The position numbers and the translations under genes are program-made. From Planctomycetota bacterium (GTDB lineage: Bacteria; Planctomycetota; Planctomycetia; Pirellulales; Pirellulaceae), in contig CAUJHS010000071.1 of assembly GCA_963204915.1 (NCBI GenBank), forward strand, positions 1 to 64,000: a stretch of DNA of 64,000 bases, in the 5' to 3' direction. Shown here piece after piece: positions 53,446 through 62,548 of this stretch; the stretch's first letter is position 1, and the number at the start of each line of letters is the position of its first letter. The notes under the pieces are model-generated. The model saw only the letters and a list, made by a program, of their open reading frames with translations, ran no database searches and had not been told where the DNA came from.

Positions 53446-53730
53446 TTAGCCTGCGACGATCTCCGGATAAATGATCAAATGGTCCCCATCTTTGACCCGT
53501 CCTTCGACCAGGGTCTGATCTTCACGTAGCCGCTTACCCCCCTCCTTATGGTCAAGGCTATAGCTCATCGGTTGACCGTCCGGTCCCATGACCGGCAGAT
53601 TCATTTTCGTGATGATGTTCGGTAGAATTCGCTTCACGGTGACACTGTCGGCAATCACCGCCTCAACGCTTTTCGCGCCGGTTTGGTCCAGAAAGGTGAC
53701 CCGCGTACCACGACGTTCTTGCTCGGCCAT
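53446..53730 (-). CDS. Ubiquitin-like beta-grasp protein ending in Gly
   Basis: A 94-residue small protein, the first gene of the operon. Strands and helix follow the beta-grasp order: TRVTFLDQTG, VEAVIADSVTVKRILPNIITKM (helix), then SYSLDHKEGGKRLRED, TLVEGRVKDGDHLIIYPE. It ends VAG, so a free terminal Gly is already present and no processing is needed before the E1 acts. This matches the Ubl of prokaryotic E1-E2-JAMM operons. In 53731-53884, upstream of the start, a GGGA lies about eight bases before the ATG; I see no clear promoter. Confidence 0.9.
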   Translation of the reverse strand: MAEQERRGTRVTFLDQTGAKSVEAVIADSVTVKRILPNIITKMNLPVMGPDGQPMSYSLDHKEGGKRLREDQTLVEGRVKDGDHLIIYPEIVAG

Positions 53731-53884
53731 CGCGCGTTTCCCGAAAAGTAAATAAGGGCAAGACCACTAGAGACAGCGTGCGCACAACCCCGGCGCATGT
53801 TCGTCTGAAAAGGTATTCGCTGCGAACTCCCCAATCTTAGCCGAATTTGCGGAGGATTCCAAGCAATTCCAGTCTCTCGTAACC

Positions 53885-54451
53885 TCAAGAGACATTCCGA
53901 CTTGCGACGTACTCCTCGCGCAATATGCCACAGGCAACAAGGTCTTCGAACTCTCCCCACTTTTTGACGTGTCGCCGGAGTACCCCCTCCCGCCGCATAC
54001 CGAGTTTCTCAATTACTCGGCCGGAAGCTGAATTTCTCTCAAAATAGTGCGCAACCAAACGGTTTAGCCGCAAGACCTCAAACCCATACCGAACAATTTC
54101 CTGGGCGGCTTCCGTGCAGTAACCCTTTCCCCAGTAAGGAACGCCAATCCAATACCCGATTTCTGCTCGCTCATGGATCGCGGCGATCTCTAGTCCGATC
54201 GCACCGATTAGTTCGCCACGCTCGGAAAGCTCGATGGCTAACGGAATTGCTTTGCCTTGGAGGATCAATTGCTCATGCGAATCAATCCATGCCCGCGCCA
54301 TCCCCTCCTGATAGGGATGCGGAATTCGTAAAGTGGTCGAAGCAATGTCACGATGTCCCGCTAACGCGGCGACGACCGAAGCGTCATCGCGATTAAACGG
54401 GCGCAAATGCAATCGCGCCGTCGATAGCCGAGGAGGATAAGTCTGTTTCAT
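53885..54451 (-). CDS. GNAT-family N-acetyltransferase (RimJ/RimL-like)
   Basis: A 188-residue acetyltransferase. RLHLRPFNRDDA is the usual lead, ELIGAIGL and EIGYWIGVPYWGKGYCTEAAQEIVRYGF carry the acetyl-CoA binding pyrophosphate loop (GKGYCTEA, of the Q/RxxGxG/A kind), and NSASGRVIEKLGMRREG is the typical RimJ/RimL end. Members acetylate N-terminal residues of ribosomal proteins or small amines. The gene lies upstream of the Ubl operon with 154 bases between, so a link is possible but not shown. Confidence 0.92.
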   Translation of the reverse strand: MKQTYPPRLSTARLHLRPFNRDDASVVAALAGHRDIASTTLRIPHPYQEGMARAWIDSHEQLILQGKAIPLAIELSERGELIGAIGLEIAAIHERAEIGYWIGVPYWGKGYCTEAAQEIVRYGFEVLRLNRLVAHYFERNSASGRVIEKLGMRREGVLRRHVKKWGEFEDLVACGILREEYVASRNVS

Positions 54452-54574
54452 CAACTAACGCTGGTGAAAATTCGCCGATCGTGAAAACTCGTTCAAGGCG
54501 CCAGCAAATGGACACATGCAGGAAGTGAAAAGTTCGCGATTGAGTCTCGTTCAAACTTGCGAGCGATTTGGCGT

Positions 54575-56233
54575 TCATTCCTGCGAGATGATTCGCAGTT
54601 CGAGCTGACCTAACACCCGAAACACAGGCAAAAACGCGGCGTAAGGTCCAGCTCCTTTTAAATTCGAATGTGCGAGCTTTAGGTGCCCAGCGCCAATACC
54701 ACCGTGTCCGAGTGTTCCATCCAGTGCAATCCAGCGATCATTAACCCACACTTCCGTCCACATGTGGTAGGCGAATCCCGGCGACTGTTGCTGCGGAAAA
54801 TAGACAAGTCCCATCGCGGCACGAGCGGGAATCTTCCTGGCCCGGCACAGCGCCGCCAACAAGACGGCGTGTTCCGTGCAATCACCTTCGCGCGACTGCG
54901 CCACTTCCGCCGCCGTGGCAAATGCTTGGCTAAAGTTCTTCTTGGCGATCGCCTGATGGACGAGCTGCTCAAGCGCCAATGCAATCTTCCAAGAGTCTGT
55001 TTCATCCGCGGCCACCGAGGCGGCCATTTTCTTGATGCGCACATCATCGCTCTGAATCAAACTGTTCGGTGCCAAATCATCGTCGGTTGGCGGCTGCGAG
55101 AGCGCATTCTCGTCCAAGTTTGTATGGGGACGAATGGCTCTTACAATGACCTCTGCCTCCTGCTCATCCAAAGGGCGGACGGACTGAGCTGCGTCCGAAA
55201 CAAACGCTTCGCTTGGATTTCCATGCGTTAACCGCGCCCGGTAAACAACTCGCTGCGACTTGTGCCCTTGATCAAGTGGGACGTCGACGCGAACCGTGAT
55301 GTCGTCAAACAGGTCGTACTTGACTTCGGAATTCTTGCTTCGCGCCAGTTCCTCGCTTGCGCGATACGACGTTTGCTGAAGGTTAGGGAGATACGTTTTC
55401 CAGGTTTCGCCGCTTTCGTCTGCCCAAATCGTCAGATCGATGGGAACTCCTGCAACGGTCATTCGGCCATCAATGTGCAACAAGCGCTGCGACCCCAAGA
55501 TAAGTTGTGTTTCCTCGTAATCGCGCGCAGTAAGTCGAATCTCGCCCAACTGATTCACGAGTGGCTGCAGCGCCTGGAGATTGCGCGTCTCGCCCGGTTT
55601 CATTGGTTTCCGTAGCAACGATTGATCGGCGGCGAAAAACCCAGCCCAGTCTGCTCGCCAGGGAATCGCGTCCCTTATCACCTTCCCGGCTGTTTCGGTT
55701 TCGATTGCGAGCTTTCCATCCCTCGTGACTTCGCCGCGCGAAACCGTCTCGACCGGTCCCAAGTTCGCGCGCGACTCAAATCGAACAAGTTCACCCGTGT
55801 TGGACTCAATGCTTATCAATGCGACGCGCTGAGTCACGGTCGACCCGCCTCGGTTCATCGTCATCTCTTCTTCGCTTTGATATTGAACCAGTTCGTCGTC
55901 AAGCGGGACTGCCTTGAAGTGGCCGAAACCAACTTTCACGTCTTGAATGTAATGAACCTGCCACGTTTCGCGCGGGTGCTTCCCTGGCGCCCCCGAAGCG
56001 GTTGAGGGGGATCCAGCCCCTTCGCCGGAATCGGGTCCGGGGGTTGGCGGTGAGTCATACTCCGGTGTATCGCGAGAAGAGGTTGACGACGGCTGAGCAT
56101 CCGACGTTGCGGTCGAGTTGCAGCCCGCCAATGCGACAAAAGCAGCAAAGGTCAGCAACGCGAAAGACCGTTGAGCGATTCGTGCCCCCATTTTCGTTCC
56201 AGACGTTCCCAGTCGCATCATTGGTCCTTCCAT
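54575..56233 (-). CDS. Transglutaminase-like lipoprotein
   Basis: A 552-residue protein with a lipoprotein signal peptide: FAAFVALAGC, with the lipobox Cys near residue 38. The transglutaminase-like (papain-fold) domain lies at about 400-535: the catalytic Cys is Cys452 in EGDCTEHAVLL, the His in YHMWTEVW and the Asp in ALDGTLGHG. Residues 80-400 look beta-rich and are unassigned. Bacterial members are mostly thiol proteases or amidases anchored to the outer or inner membrane. The ATG at 56233 has GGAG four bases upstream; further Met codons follow. Confidence 0.9.
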   Translation of the reverse strand: MEGPMMRLGTSGTKMGARIAQRSFALLTFAAFVALAGCNSTATSDAQPSSTSSRDTPEYDSPPTPGPDSGEGAGSPSTASGAPGKHPRETWQVHYIQDVKVGFGHFKAVPLDDELVQYQSEEEMTMNRGGSTVTQRVALISIESNTGELVRFESRANLGPVETVSRGEVTRDGKLAIETETAGKVIRDAIPWRADWAGFFAADQSLLRKPMKPGETRNLQALQPLVNQLGEIRLTARDYEETQLILGSQRLLHIDGRMTVAGVPIDLTIWADESGETWKTYLPNLQQTSYRASEELARSKNSEVKYDLFDDITVRVDVPLDQGHKSQRVVYRARLTHGNPSEAFVSDAAQSVRPLDEQEAEVIVRAIRPHTNLDENALSQPPTDDDLAPNSLIQSDDVRIKKMAASVAADETDSWKIALALEQLVHQAIAKKNFSQAFATAAEVAQSREGDCTEHAVLLAALCRARKIPARAAMGLVYFPQQQSPGFAYHMWTEVWVNDRWIALDGTLGHGGIGAGHLKLAHSNLKGAGPYAAFLPVFRVLGQLELRIISQE

Positions 56234-56479
56234 TTTTCTCCATACAATTCAAACGCTTGCACGCCAGTATATCAAATGAATTAACGAGAGTGCGGAAAGA
56301 CCGATTGATCGTAACGAAGCGATTGTCGGACCAGCGTTATTTTCTCCATGGAGCCATATCCATCCGTGCGAATTTGCGTGAGATCGCCATTCCAAAACGT
56401 GACCTACGATTGCGTAGAACTTCCTTGAGCGAGGGAGCTTCCCAAGCGCCTCGCCGACGCATACTAGATTATCACGCTC

Positions 56480-57181
56480 ATGGGTTTTCTTAAGAAATTC
56501 TTTCGAAATGTGTTTCACGACGAGCTGCAAACCGTCAGCGCCGCCAGTAGCTTTGAGCAATTAACGCCCGAAGCCTTGGAAACACACTTAAAGGTGGCGC
56601 GCTATGGCGAATTCACCTTGACCGATGCGATTCGGCCGTCGTACGACCTGAAAGTACAGCCTCGCCAAGGGTATCGGCACGACCTGTACCGCGACGAAGC
56701 CTCGGGCAACAATGTCCCCGTGATTATGGCGGCCGCCTCGGCGGAGGTGCTATTCGACGTGTTTCTCGAACTTATCGAACCACTGGGGCGCGAGGTGGAC
56801 GTTGTCTTGGAAACGAGCCACCATCACGGTGGGGGCCACCATGTCGACTTATATCGAGAAAGCATCGATATGCCCGTGCTGAAAAGCACGCTCTTGGACT
56901 ATGAAGACCTGTTGCTCAATGATGGTTGCATGGGCATAGCGGTCTTAAATCCTAATCGTCCGCAAGAAGTGCAGTTCGACGAGCACAAGTTATTGATTGT
57001 TTACGGAAGCCCGCTCGAACGCTTCGAAGCGATATTGGAAAAGCGCGGCCTCTCGTGCAACGAGCAACTTCGGTTCATCACCGAAGCCGAGCACGTCCAT
57101 TCGTCGAATGAGCGATTTTTCGGCGAGTTCGATCAACTCAAAACTCGCTTAGGAATGGATCTGGAGTACGAATTGCACTAA
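56480..57181 (+). CDS. Hypothetical protein
   Basis: A 233-residue soluble protein with no signal peptide. The fold looks alpha/beta with repeated beta strands (VPVIMAAASAEVLFDVFLELIE, LGREVDVVLETSHHHGG, KLLIVYGSPLERFEAILE). The His-rich stretch SHHHGGGHH might bind a metal but is not a known motif. I do not recognise a family. It is divergent from the transglutaminase gene, with 246 bases between the two starts that must hold both promoters. Confidence 0.6.
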   Translation: MGFLKKFFRNVFHDELQTVSAASSFEQLTPEALETHLKVARYGEFTLTDAIRPSYDLKVQPRQGYRHDLYRDEASGNNVPVIMAAASAEVLFDVFLELIEPLGREVDVVLETSHHHGGGHHVDLYRESIDMPVLKSTLLDYEDLLLNDGCMGIAVLNPNRPQEVQFDEHKLLIVYGSPLERFEAILEKRGLSCNEQLRFITEAEHVHSSNERFFGEFDQLKTRLGMDLEYELH

Positions 57182-57353
57182 GCGCCTTCGAGTGTCGCGT
57201 CGGTTATCCCTGATGTTTGATGATTTCCGAAGCGCCATCGCGCTCCAAACCGCGTGCATCGACGACTTCCACGTACTTTCGTCCAATTGGGGGACTTACG
57301 CCAACGCAAAAGGCGGTCGAGGTAGTCCAAGCACTCGGAAATCGATAATTAGG

Positions 57354-57944
57354 CTACCCTAGGATAAAGACCGTGAGCGACCGGGCGCCATGTGCACCAA
57401 TCACGAGCGATTGTTCGATATCGGCCGTCTTGCTCGGGCCAGAAATAAAAACGCCGTACCGAGGACTGTCGAATGTCAGCCGCGCGTATGCCTCGTGCAT
57501 GTTATCGACGATCTCTTGTCCCCGAACGACAAGCGCCAAATGCTGCGTTAAGAAGTATACGACCCGGTGCCGAACCTGTTCGTCGGTAACCCATACCGCG
57601 GCATTCTCGGCCACGGCAAATTCGCCCGGCGCCAGCACAAAGTCCAAGTCGTGCAAGTCGTGAGGATCTTCGACCGCGGACAAAACGACATTACCGCCCG
57701 TAACACCGGTACATAGAATCAGCCGTTTGGCCGCGCTTGCCCAGGTGTCGATTTCGTTCAGACGTTGTTGGAGTTCGCCGAGGTTTTCAACAAAGACGCA
57801 ACGCCCTCCAACGCTCGCCAGAACTTCAGCGAACTGCTGCTTGGGTTGATCGTACTTGATCCAATCCTGCTCCATCGATGGAGGATCCGTTGGAGGCACG
57901 TTGCAGGACCGTACCGCGGCTAATATCTCGTCTCGAGCATTCAT
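57354..57944 (-). CDS. LutC/YkgG-type LUD-domain protein
   Basis: A 196-residue protein with the LUD fold of lactate-utilisation protein C. ILCTGVTGGNVVLSAV, APGEFAVAENAAVWVTDE and VYFLTQHLALVV are family signatures, and SGPSKTADIEQSLVIGAHGARSLTVFIL is the strongly conserved end. LutC acts with LutA and LutB, which are not nearby, so it either has its partners elsewhere or serves another role. It lies nine bases after the SDR gene on the same strand. Confidence 0.9.
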   Translation of the reverse strand: MNARDEILAAVRSCNVPPTDPPSMEQDWIKYDQPKQQFAEVLASVGGRCVFVENLGELQQRLNEIDTWASAAKRLILCTGVTGGNVVLSAVEDPHDLHDLDFVLAPGEFAVAENAAVWVTDEQVRHRVVYFLTQHLALVVRGQEIVDNMHEAYARLTFDSPRYGVFISGPSKTADIEQSLVIGAHGARSLTVFILG

Positions 57945-57953
57945 TCAATTGCA

Positions 57954-58733
57954 CTACCAAAGCGTATAACCGCCATCGATCACAAGAGCGGCTCCGGTCA
58001 TGTATCGCGAGGCGTCGCTGGCCAGGTAAACGGCCAACGGCCCCAAATCGTCAGGGTCGCCCAAGTCACCTACGGGAATCTGCCGCCGAAACGTTTCAAT
58101 TGCTTGCGGATTCACCTGCAACCAACGCTGGTTCGGCTCCGTCATAAACCCGCCGGGGCAAATCGCATTAGCCGTTACGCCGTGTTTCGCCCAGTCGGCA
58201 GCTACCGTGCGCGTAAACTGAATAACGGCCGCCTTACTCGTCTCGTAGCTTCGTCCGCCAATGTCGCGATTCACCACCATGCCGGAGATCGAGGCGATGT
58301 TAATGATCCTTCCATAATTGCGTTTCACCATAGCGCCCCCGATGATTTTGGTGCATAGGAAGGCGCTCGTGAGATTCAGATCGATCAACTCGCGCCAAGT
58401 CGCAAGCGGCATTTCGCTCGTGGGGACATCGACTCGGCGACCGCCGACATTGTTAATGAGAATGTCGAACGGTCCGTAATTCTCTAAGGCGTCGCAACAG
58501 GTTTGTTCGCAGTCTTCAGGTCGGGATACATCGCATTGAATCGTCACTGCGGTCCGCCCCATACGTCGGATAGCGTCTGCCGTCTGTTCCAAGCTTGCTT
58601 GATCGCGACCAACTAACGTGACGTCCGCTCCGGCGTCGGCCAAAGCCAGAGCCATCACGCGCCCCAGGCCGCGGCTGCCTCCGGTAATGAACAGGCGACG
58701 TCCATCGAGGCGAAATCGATCGAGTACGCTCAT
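57954..58733 (-). CDS. Short-chain dehydrogenase/reductase
   Basis: A 259-residue SDR oxidoreductase. The NAD(P)-binding motif is FITGGSRGLGR (TGxxxGxG), NNVG follows, and the catalytic Ser-Tyr-Lys is in INIASISG and SYETSK. The C-terminal VIDGGYTLW is typical. It resembles gluconate 5-dehydrogenase-like classical SDRs; the substrate is not determined. It comes directly before the LutC-type gene. The ATG at 58733 is used; the open frame includes a TTG before it. Confidence 0.9.
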   Translation of the reverse strand: MSVLDRFRLDGRRLFITGGSRGLGRVMALALADAGADVTLVGRDQASLEQTADAIRRMGRTAVTIQCDVSRPEDCEQTCCDALENYGPFDILINNVGGRRVDVPTSEMPLATWRELIDLNLTSAFLCTKIIGGAMVKRNYGRIINIASISGMVVNRDIGGRSYETSKAAVIQFTRTVAADWAKHGVTANAICPGGFMTEPNQRWLQVNPQAIETFRRQIPVGDLGDPDDLGPLAVYLASDASRYMTGAALVIDGGYTLW

Positions 58734-58801
58734 CAAGGCCCCAAGTTAAACTATACAAAGCATAATACGCACCAATTCGTACCTGAATCTTAGTGCGTTA
58801 A

Positions 58802-59389
58802 CTAACGACAAATGGGTGTGCCCAGAACTTCAAGAAACGCCCGAATCCAAGCCGGATGCGCCGGCCATGCCGGAGCCGTTACGAGGTTCCCGTCAACGTG
58901 TGCGTTATCGAATTGCTCGCTGGCGTCGATATACTTTCCTCCGCACAGGTCAATCTCGGGGCGCACGGCTGGATAGGCGCTGCACTGTCGACTCCGCAAA
59001 ACACCTGCCGCCGTGAGAACTTGCGCACCATGGCAAATCGCCGCAATCGGCTTGTTGGCTTGATCAAAGGTTTGCACCATCTCCAACACGCGGGGATTCA
59101 ACCGGAGATACTCCGGCGCGCGTCCGCCAGGAATCACTAACGCGTCATAACCGGCAGGGTCGATCGTGTCGAAGGTCGCCGTCAATCGGAAGTTATGCCC
59201 GCGTTTCTCACTATACGTTTGGTCTCCTTCGAAGTCATGAATGGCGGTCGCGACAAACTCGCCTGACTTTTTTCCGGGGCAAACTGCATGGACGTCATGC
59301 CCCACCATAAGCAACATTTGAAAGGGGACCATCGCCTCGTAGTCTTCCACAAAGTCGCCTACGAGCATGAGGATTTTCTTTTTTTCCAT
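58802..59389 (-). CDS. DJ-1/PfpI-family protein
   Basis: A 194-residue protein of the class I glutamine amidotransferase-like fold. [14 protein letters not shown] is the family start, [15 protein letters not shown] the strand before the Cys, and [15 protein letters not shown] carries the nucleophile in AICHG. The protein belongs to the PfpI/YhbO branch (proteases, chaperones or glyoxalases and deglycases have been proposed). It is probably cytoplasmic. The ATG at 59389 fits the family; the frame is open to 59458. Confidence 0.9.
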   Translation of the reverse strand: MEKKKILMLVGDFVEDYEAMVPFQMLLMVGHDVHAVCPGKKSGEFVATAIHDFEGDQTYSEKRGHNFRLTATFDTIDPAGYDALVIPGGRAPEYLRLNPRVLEMVQTFDQANKPIAAICHGAQVLTAAGVLRSRQCSAYPAVRPEIDLCGGKYIDASEQFDNAHVDGNLVTAPAWPAHPAWIRAFLEVLGTPICR

Positions 59390-59525
59390 ACGCGCATTCC
59401 AAAAGAAAGGCAGCGCCGCAGGTGACAACGCCGAGCTTGAAGTCAACGATCTATGCATGCGAATTCACATGTGTTTTCGACGAAATTCTCGAAAGCACAT
59501 GCGCCGCTGTGGTAGAACGTCGCAA

Positions 59526-60440
59526 TCAGTTTACCGTTGCCATCGAGACGCGCGTAGGAGAGCTCAAAGAATCGGCGAGCGCCGACAAACCCTCAAGCGT
59601 AAGGCCGGGCTGCGGCTCACTCAACACCGCGGCTAATTGCGAGAAGCGCCGCTCGCTCAACATCTCAAAGAGGAATTGACTCCACCCTCCTAACTCCATC
59701 GGAATTTCTGCCGGCTCCGTCAAATCGACAGCCAGCGCGCCAGCTCCATGCGTTGTTCGGCGCTGTTCTTCGGAGTCCTCCGATAGCGCCGAGATACGAA
59801 AGGCGCGTCGAGGCGAAACTCGTAGCCCCGTGGAAAAAGACACTTCACAACGGCATTCAACGGGCAACAAATTGAGCAGGCCCGCGCAAAGCCACCGCAA
59901 GGGGCTGTTTGATTTCACGGCAATCGTGCGATGCTTGAGAGCCGCATCGACGAAGCGAGCGATGATCGTTGCACCAGGATCGCGCGCTAAGCGCGTCACG
60001 AGCGCCGCATTCAGCGCTCCGGCGGCGCCGATCAGTCCGAACGACTCGAGTCGTTCCGGCAACGCGGCGCCGATTGTGAGTCTTCCACCAGCGAGAGCGG
60101 CCTCAAGAAGTCGGAATGCGTCGTTGGCGAATCGACGAAACGTCTCCCGCGAAACCAGGAGGCTATGCGTATAAATTTGGCATCCGCCTCGACCGCTGTA
60201 CTCGGCATCTAACGCAGTCGAGAGCGAGACGCAATATCGTCCGCTCGTCAAGGGATGAAAGTTTACGCTCTGCGCATGCACGCGGGTATCAAGCAACGAA
60301 TCATGCGCCGGCCCCCAAACCGCCAGTTGTTTGGCTTCGTCAGCGGTTACGCCCGGACTAGCGACCGCCACTTGGTAGCCGTCCATCGCGCGGCCTCGGA
60401 TCGATGTGAAGATCGCTTGATCGATCAGTGAGCCATCCAT
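59526..60440 (-). CDS. GTPase-associated protein of the GAP1-N2 type
   Basis: A 304-residue protein with no signal peptide. IDQAIFTSIRGRAMDGYQVA near the N-terminus, ASPGVTADEAKQLAVWGPAHDSLL, and NLLPVECRCEVSFSTGLRVSPRRAF in the middle match the GTPase-associated protein 1 group (GAP1-N2 with GAP1-M). The role known for the group is only predicted: an adaptor for a GTPase encoded beside it. The GTPase gene lies directly upstream. I use the ATG at 60440; a GTG at 60506, seven bases after the GTPase stop, would add 22 residues that do not resemble the family. It is the last gene of the operon. Confidence 0.82.
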   Translation of the reverse strand: MDGSLIDQAIFTSIRGRAMDGYQVAVASPGVTADEAKQLAVWGPAHDSLLDTRVHAQSVNFHPLTSGRYCVSLSTALDAEYSGRGGCQIYTHSLLVSRETFRRFANDAFRLLEAALAGGRLTIGAALPERLESFGLIGAAGALNAALVTRLARDPGATIIARFVDAALKHRTIAVKSNSPLRWLCAGLLNLLPVECRCEVSFSTGLRVSPRRAFRISALSEDSEEQRRTTHGAGALAVDLTEPAEIPMELGGWSQFLFEMLSERRFSQLAAVLSEPQPGLTLEGLSALADSLSSPTRVSMATVN

Positions 60441-60513
60441 AATGCGCGAATGGAATGAACCATTGATGAAACGGGGCGTTAACCGAGCAATTGCCTGCGC
60501 CCGCACAACATGT

Positions 60514-61419
60514 CTACTTAAACTGGCTTACCAGCCACAAAAACGGCTCGACGACACCGCGAGGCTCAATGCGTAACGGCGTGAGCAGTTTCCCGCCCAA
60601 GTCGCGGCGATAAACACACGTTCCGGCGACTCCGGCGGCGAAAAATCGACTTCGACGAAAGCGTTCTCGGCAATGTTGCCAAAGACCAGGAGAGTTTCGC
60701 CGCGCAAAATCCTCGGGATTCGCAAATCCGTCGTCACACTGATCGGCCTTGGTGAATACCACCGCAAGCGGACGATTGCCCCAGCCGCGACGCCGATCGT
60801 TCTCCAACTCGGAGAGATAACTTAAGATCTTCATCGTTTGCAGGTCTTGCTGTTGGTCGCCGCAGTTCAAGCGTTCGGCGTCGACAAGCAGCATCGCGCC
60901 CACACAACGAGTGAGGAACGCACGAATCACGGGATACGCGTGCGGATGGTTGATTTCTTCTAGGATCGCCTCACCAGCCATGTCGGGCATGATCAACTCG
61001 AGCGTATTGCGGCGCCCCTTAACATGAGCCTGATAATGCATCCAGTTCCACCGGTCCGGTTCGCTCGGCGTTTTCGCAGGAAACTCGCATTGCGAGAGGG
61101 CGGCCATCGTCGCTTGTTGTAAGGTGATCGAAAACGCCCCGCGCGCCAGCAATTGCAAATCCTGATTCGGACGGGACAGCATGTCGGCCAGCATGCCTAG
61201 ATAGACGGTTTTACCGGCTCCTGCCGACCCCACCACCGACAGCATCAGCGGCTGCACCTTCTGAGTTTTCGACTGATGGGCCAAGGCCATTGGAGCATGG
61301 CAATGACGGCACATTTCCGCGTCGAATGTATTTCCCTCGCCACAAATGTAACAAGGCGCTTGCACGGCGTACTGCGCTAAGCGATACGAGTCGAGTGGCA
61401 ACACAGCATTGGGGTTCAT
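60514..61419 (-). CDS. Zinc-finger GTPase of the GAP1-associated system
   Basis: A 301-residue protein. Residues 20-45 have a zinc finger, CYICGEG and CRHCHAP (CxxC, CxxC). The P-loop is VVGSAGAGKTVYLG (G1), followed by a G3-like DMAGE and the G4 motif FTKAD, so it is a TRAFAC-type GTPase. Its associates are the GAP1 protein directly downstream and the SUMF1-fold and coiled-coil genes upstream. GTPases of this group have been predicted to act in conflict or signalling systems; the effector is not known here. The ATG at 61419 has GGGAG eight bases upstream, five bases after the stop of the previous gene. Confidence 0.87.
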   Translation of the reverse strand: MNPNAVLPLDSYRLAQYAVQAPCYICGEGNTFDAEMCRHCHAPMALAHQSKTQKVQPLMLSVVGSAGAGKTVYLGMLADMLSRPNQDLQLLARGAFSITLQQATMAALSQCEFPAKTPSEPDRWNWMHYQAHVKGRRNTLELIMPDMAGEAILEEINHPHAYPVIRAFLTRCVGAMLLVDAERLNCGDQQQDLQTMKILSYLSELENDRRRGWGNRPLAVVFTKADQCDDGFANPEDFARRNSPGLWQHCRERFRRSRFFAAGVAGTCVYRRDLGGKLLTPLRIEPRGVVEPFLWLVSQFK

Positions 61420-61424
61420 CACAG

Positions 61425-62534
61425 TTACTCCCGTACGGCTAAGACTTCGTCCTTGGCTCGCGATTCTTCGGTCTCGCGACACTCCCAGGTGGTGCATAAC
61501 TCGCGAGCGCTCACCACACATCGGAAACCAATATTGTGCTTCCGCGCAAGCGGCGCTTCGCCACTTTGGAACTGACATGCGGCATGATTGCTGAAGTACG
61601 TGTCAAATGCGCCGCCGCGAAGGCTCTTGAGCGCTCGCGGAAGCTCCAGGCGCGCCGGCGGCGCGCTCCACGTGGTAAAGTTATTGGCCGTCCATTCCCA
61701 CACATTGCCCACGAGTTGATATGCCTGACCGACACTGGCGCCGGCAGGAAATGCATCGACAGGCACGGTATCGCCTAACCCGGTCCCCCATAGGTTCGCC
61801 CGATCATGATCCATGGCGTCGCCCCAGGGGAACTTTCGTTGAGTCGGGCGACCTTCGCTGACCGGGATCGGCCAACTGGCGGCGCGAACCCACTCGGCGT
61901 CACTTGGCAGGCGTTTGCCCGCCCAACGCGCATAAGCGGCCGCCTCGTACCAGCAAACACCAACCACGGGGTGATTCAATTTGTTTGCAGGAGGTTCGCC
62001 ATTGCGCCAGAAACGCGGTCCTGGCTCGCCCGTTTGATCGACGAACTCCAGCACGCCCGGCCAAATTTCTTCATCCCACAACGCCATGTCTTCGTAGCCG
62101 CCCGCTTCGACAAACCGTTGGTAGTGGGCATTCGTAACCGCGAACCGATCGAGATAAAACGCCTCGACACGGACGAGCCGCGTAGCGCTCGCTTGATCTT
62201 CGTCGCTTCGCCAGCCTTCGACGACGACGGCTCCCTCCGGCGCCAACGCAGTCTGATCGAACAAGGCTTCACTGGCGGCCTCAAACTGCCTTTGATTAAG
62301 ACTCTCCGCTATCTGACGGCGCAACAGGAGCGTATAGCGGTTTTGCGCGAGCATTTGCAAAACCAAGGGATCCATTTCGTCCGGTGGATCACTGGGTTTG
62401 AACGCAGGGCGCGTCAACGCGAGCGACTCGCGCACGACGCGACCGGAGGTGTTCGTTGACACGCGGCGCGTGGGCGAGAATAATCGCAACACCGTTGATG
62501 AAAGCCAGACGCGGCATGGACCCAAGGCCTGCAT
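61425..62534 (-). CDS. SUMF1/FGE-fold protein without the FGE cysteine pair
   Basis: A 369-residue protein. The SUMF1-like (C-type-lectin-derived) domain spans about 115-350: FYLDRFAVTNAHYQRFV, HPVVGVCWYEAAAYARWAGKRLPSDAEW, KFPWGD, QLVGNVWEWTAN, SLRGGAF and NIGFRCV. Active formylglycine-generating enzymes have two Cys in the segment after RGG; here it reads DTYFSNHAACQF and the pair is missing, so sulfatase activation is unlikely and ligand binding is more probable. The first 60 residues have no family resemblance. I use the ATG at 62534 with AGGGGA six bases upstream; a GTG at 62549 overlaps the preceding stop and a later Met at 62375 is possible. Confidence 0.88.
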   Translation of the reverse strand: MQALGPCRVWLSSTVLRLFSPTRRVSTNTSGRVVRESLALTRPAFKPSDPPDEMDPLVLQMLAQNRYTLLLRRQIAESLNQRQFEAASEALFDQTALAPEGAVVVEGWRSDEDQASATRLVRVEAFYLDRFAVTNAHYQRFVEAGGYEDMALWDEEIWPGVLEFVDQTGEPGPRFWRNGEPPANKLNHPVVGVCWYEAAAYARWAGKRLPSDAEWVRAASWPIPVSEGRPTQRKFPWGDAMDHDRANLWGTGLGDTVPVDAFPAGASVGQAYQLVGNVWEWTANNFTTWSAPPARLELPRALKSLRGGAFDTYFSNHAACQFQSGEAPLARKHNIGFRCVVSARELCTTWECRETEESRAKDEVLAVRE

Positions 62535-62548
62535 CGTTCTTCCCCTCA

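Noticed and set aside
61806-62459. 217-codon plus-strand frame opposite the SUMF1-fold gene
   Set aside because: Antisense to a well-conserved domain and without motifs of its own.
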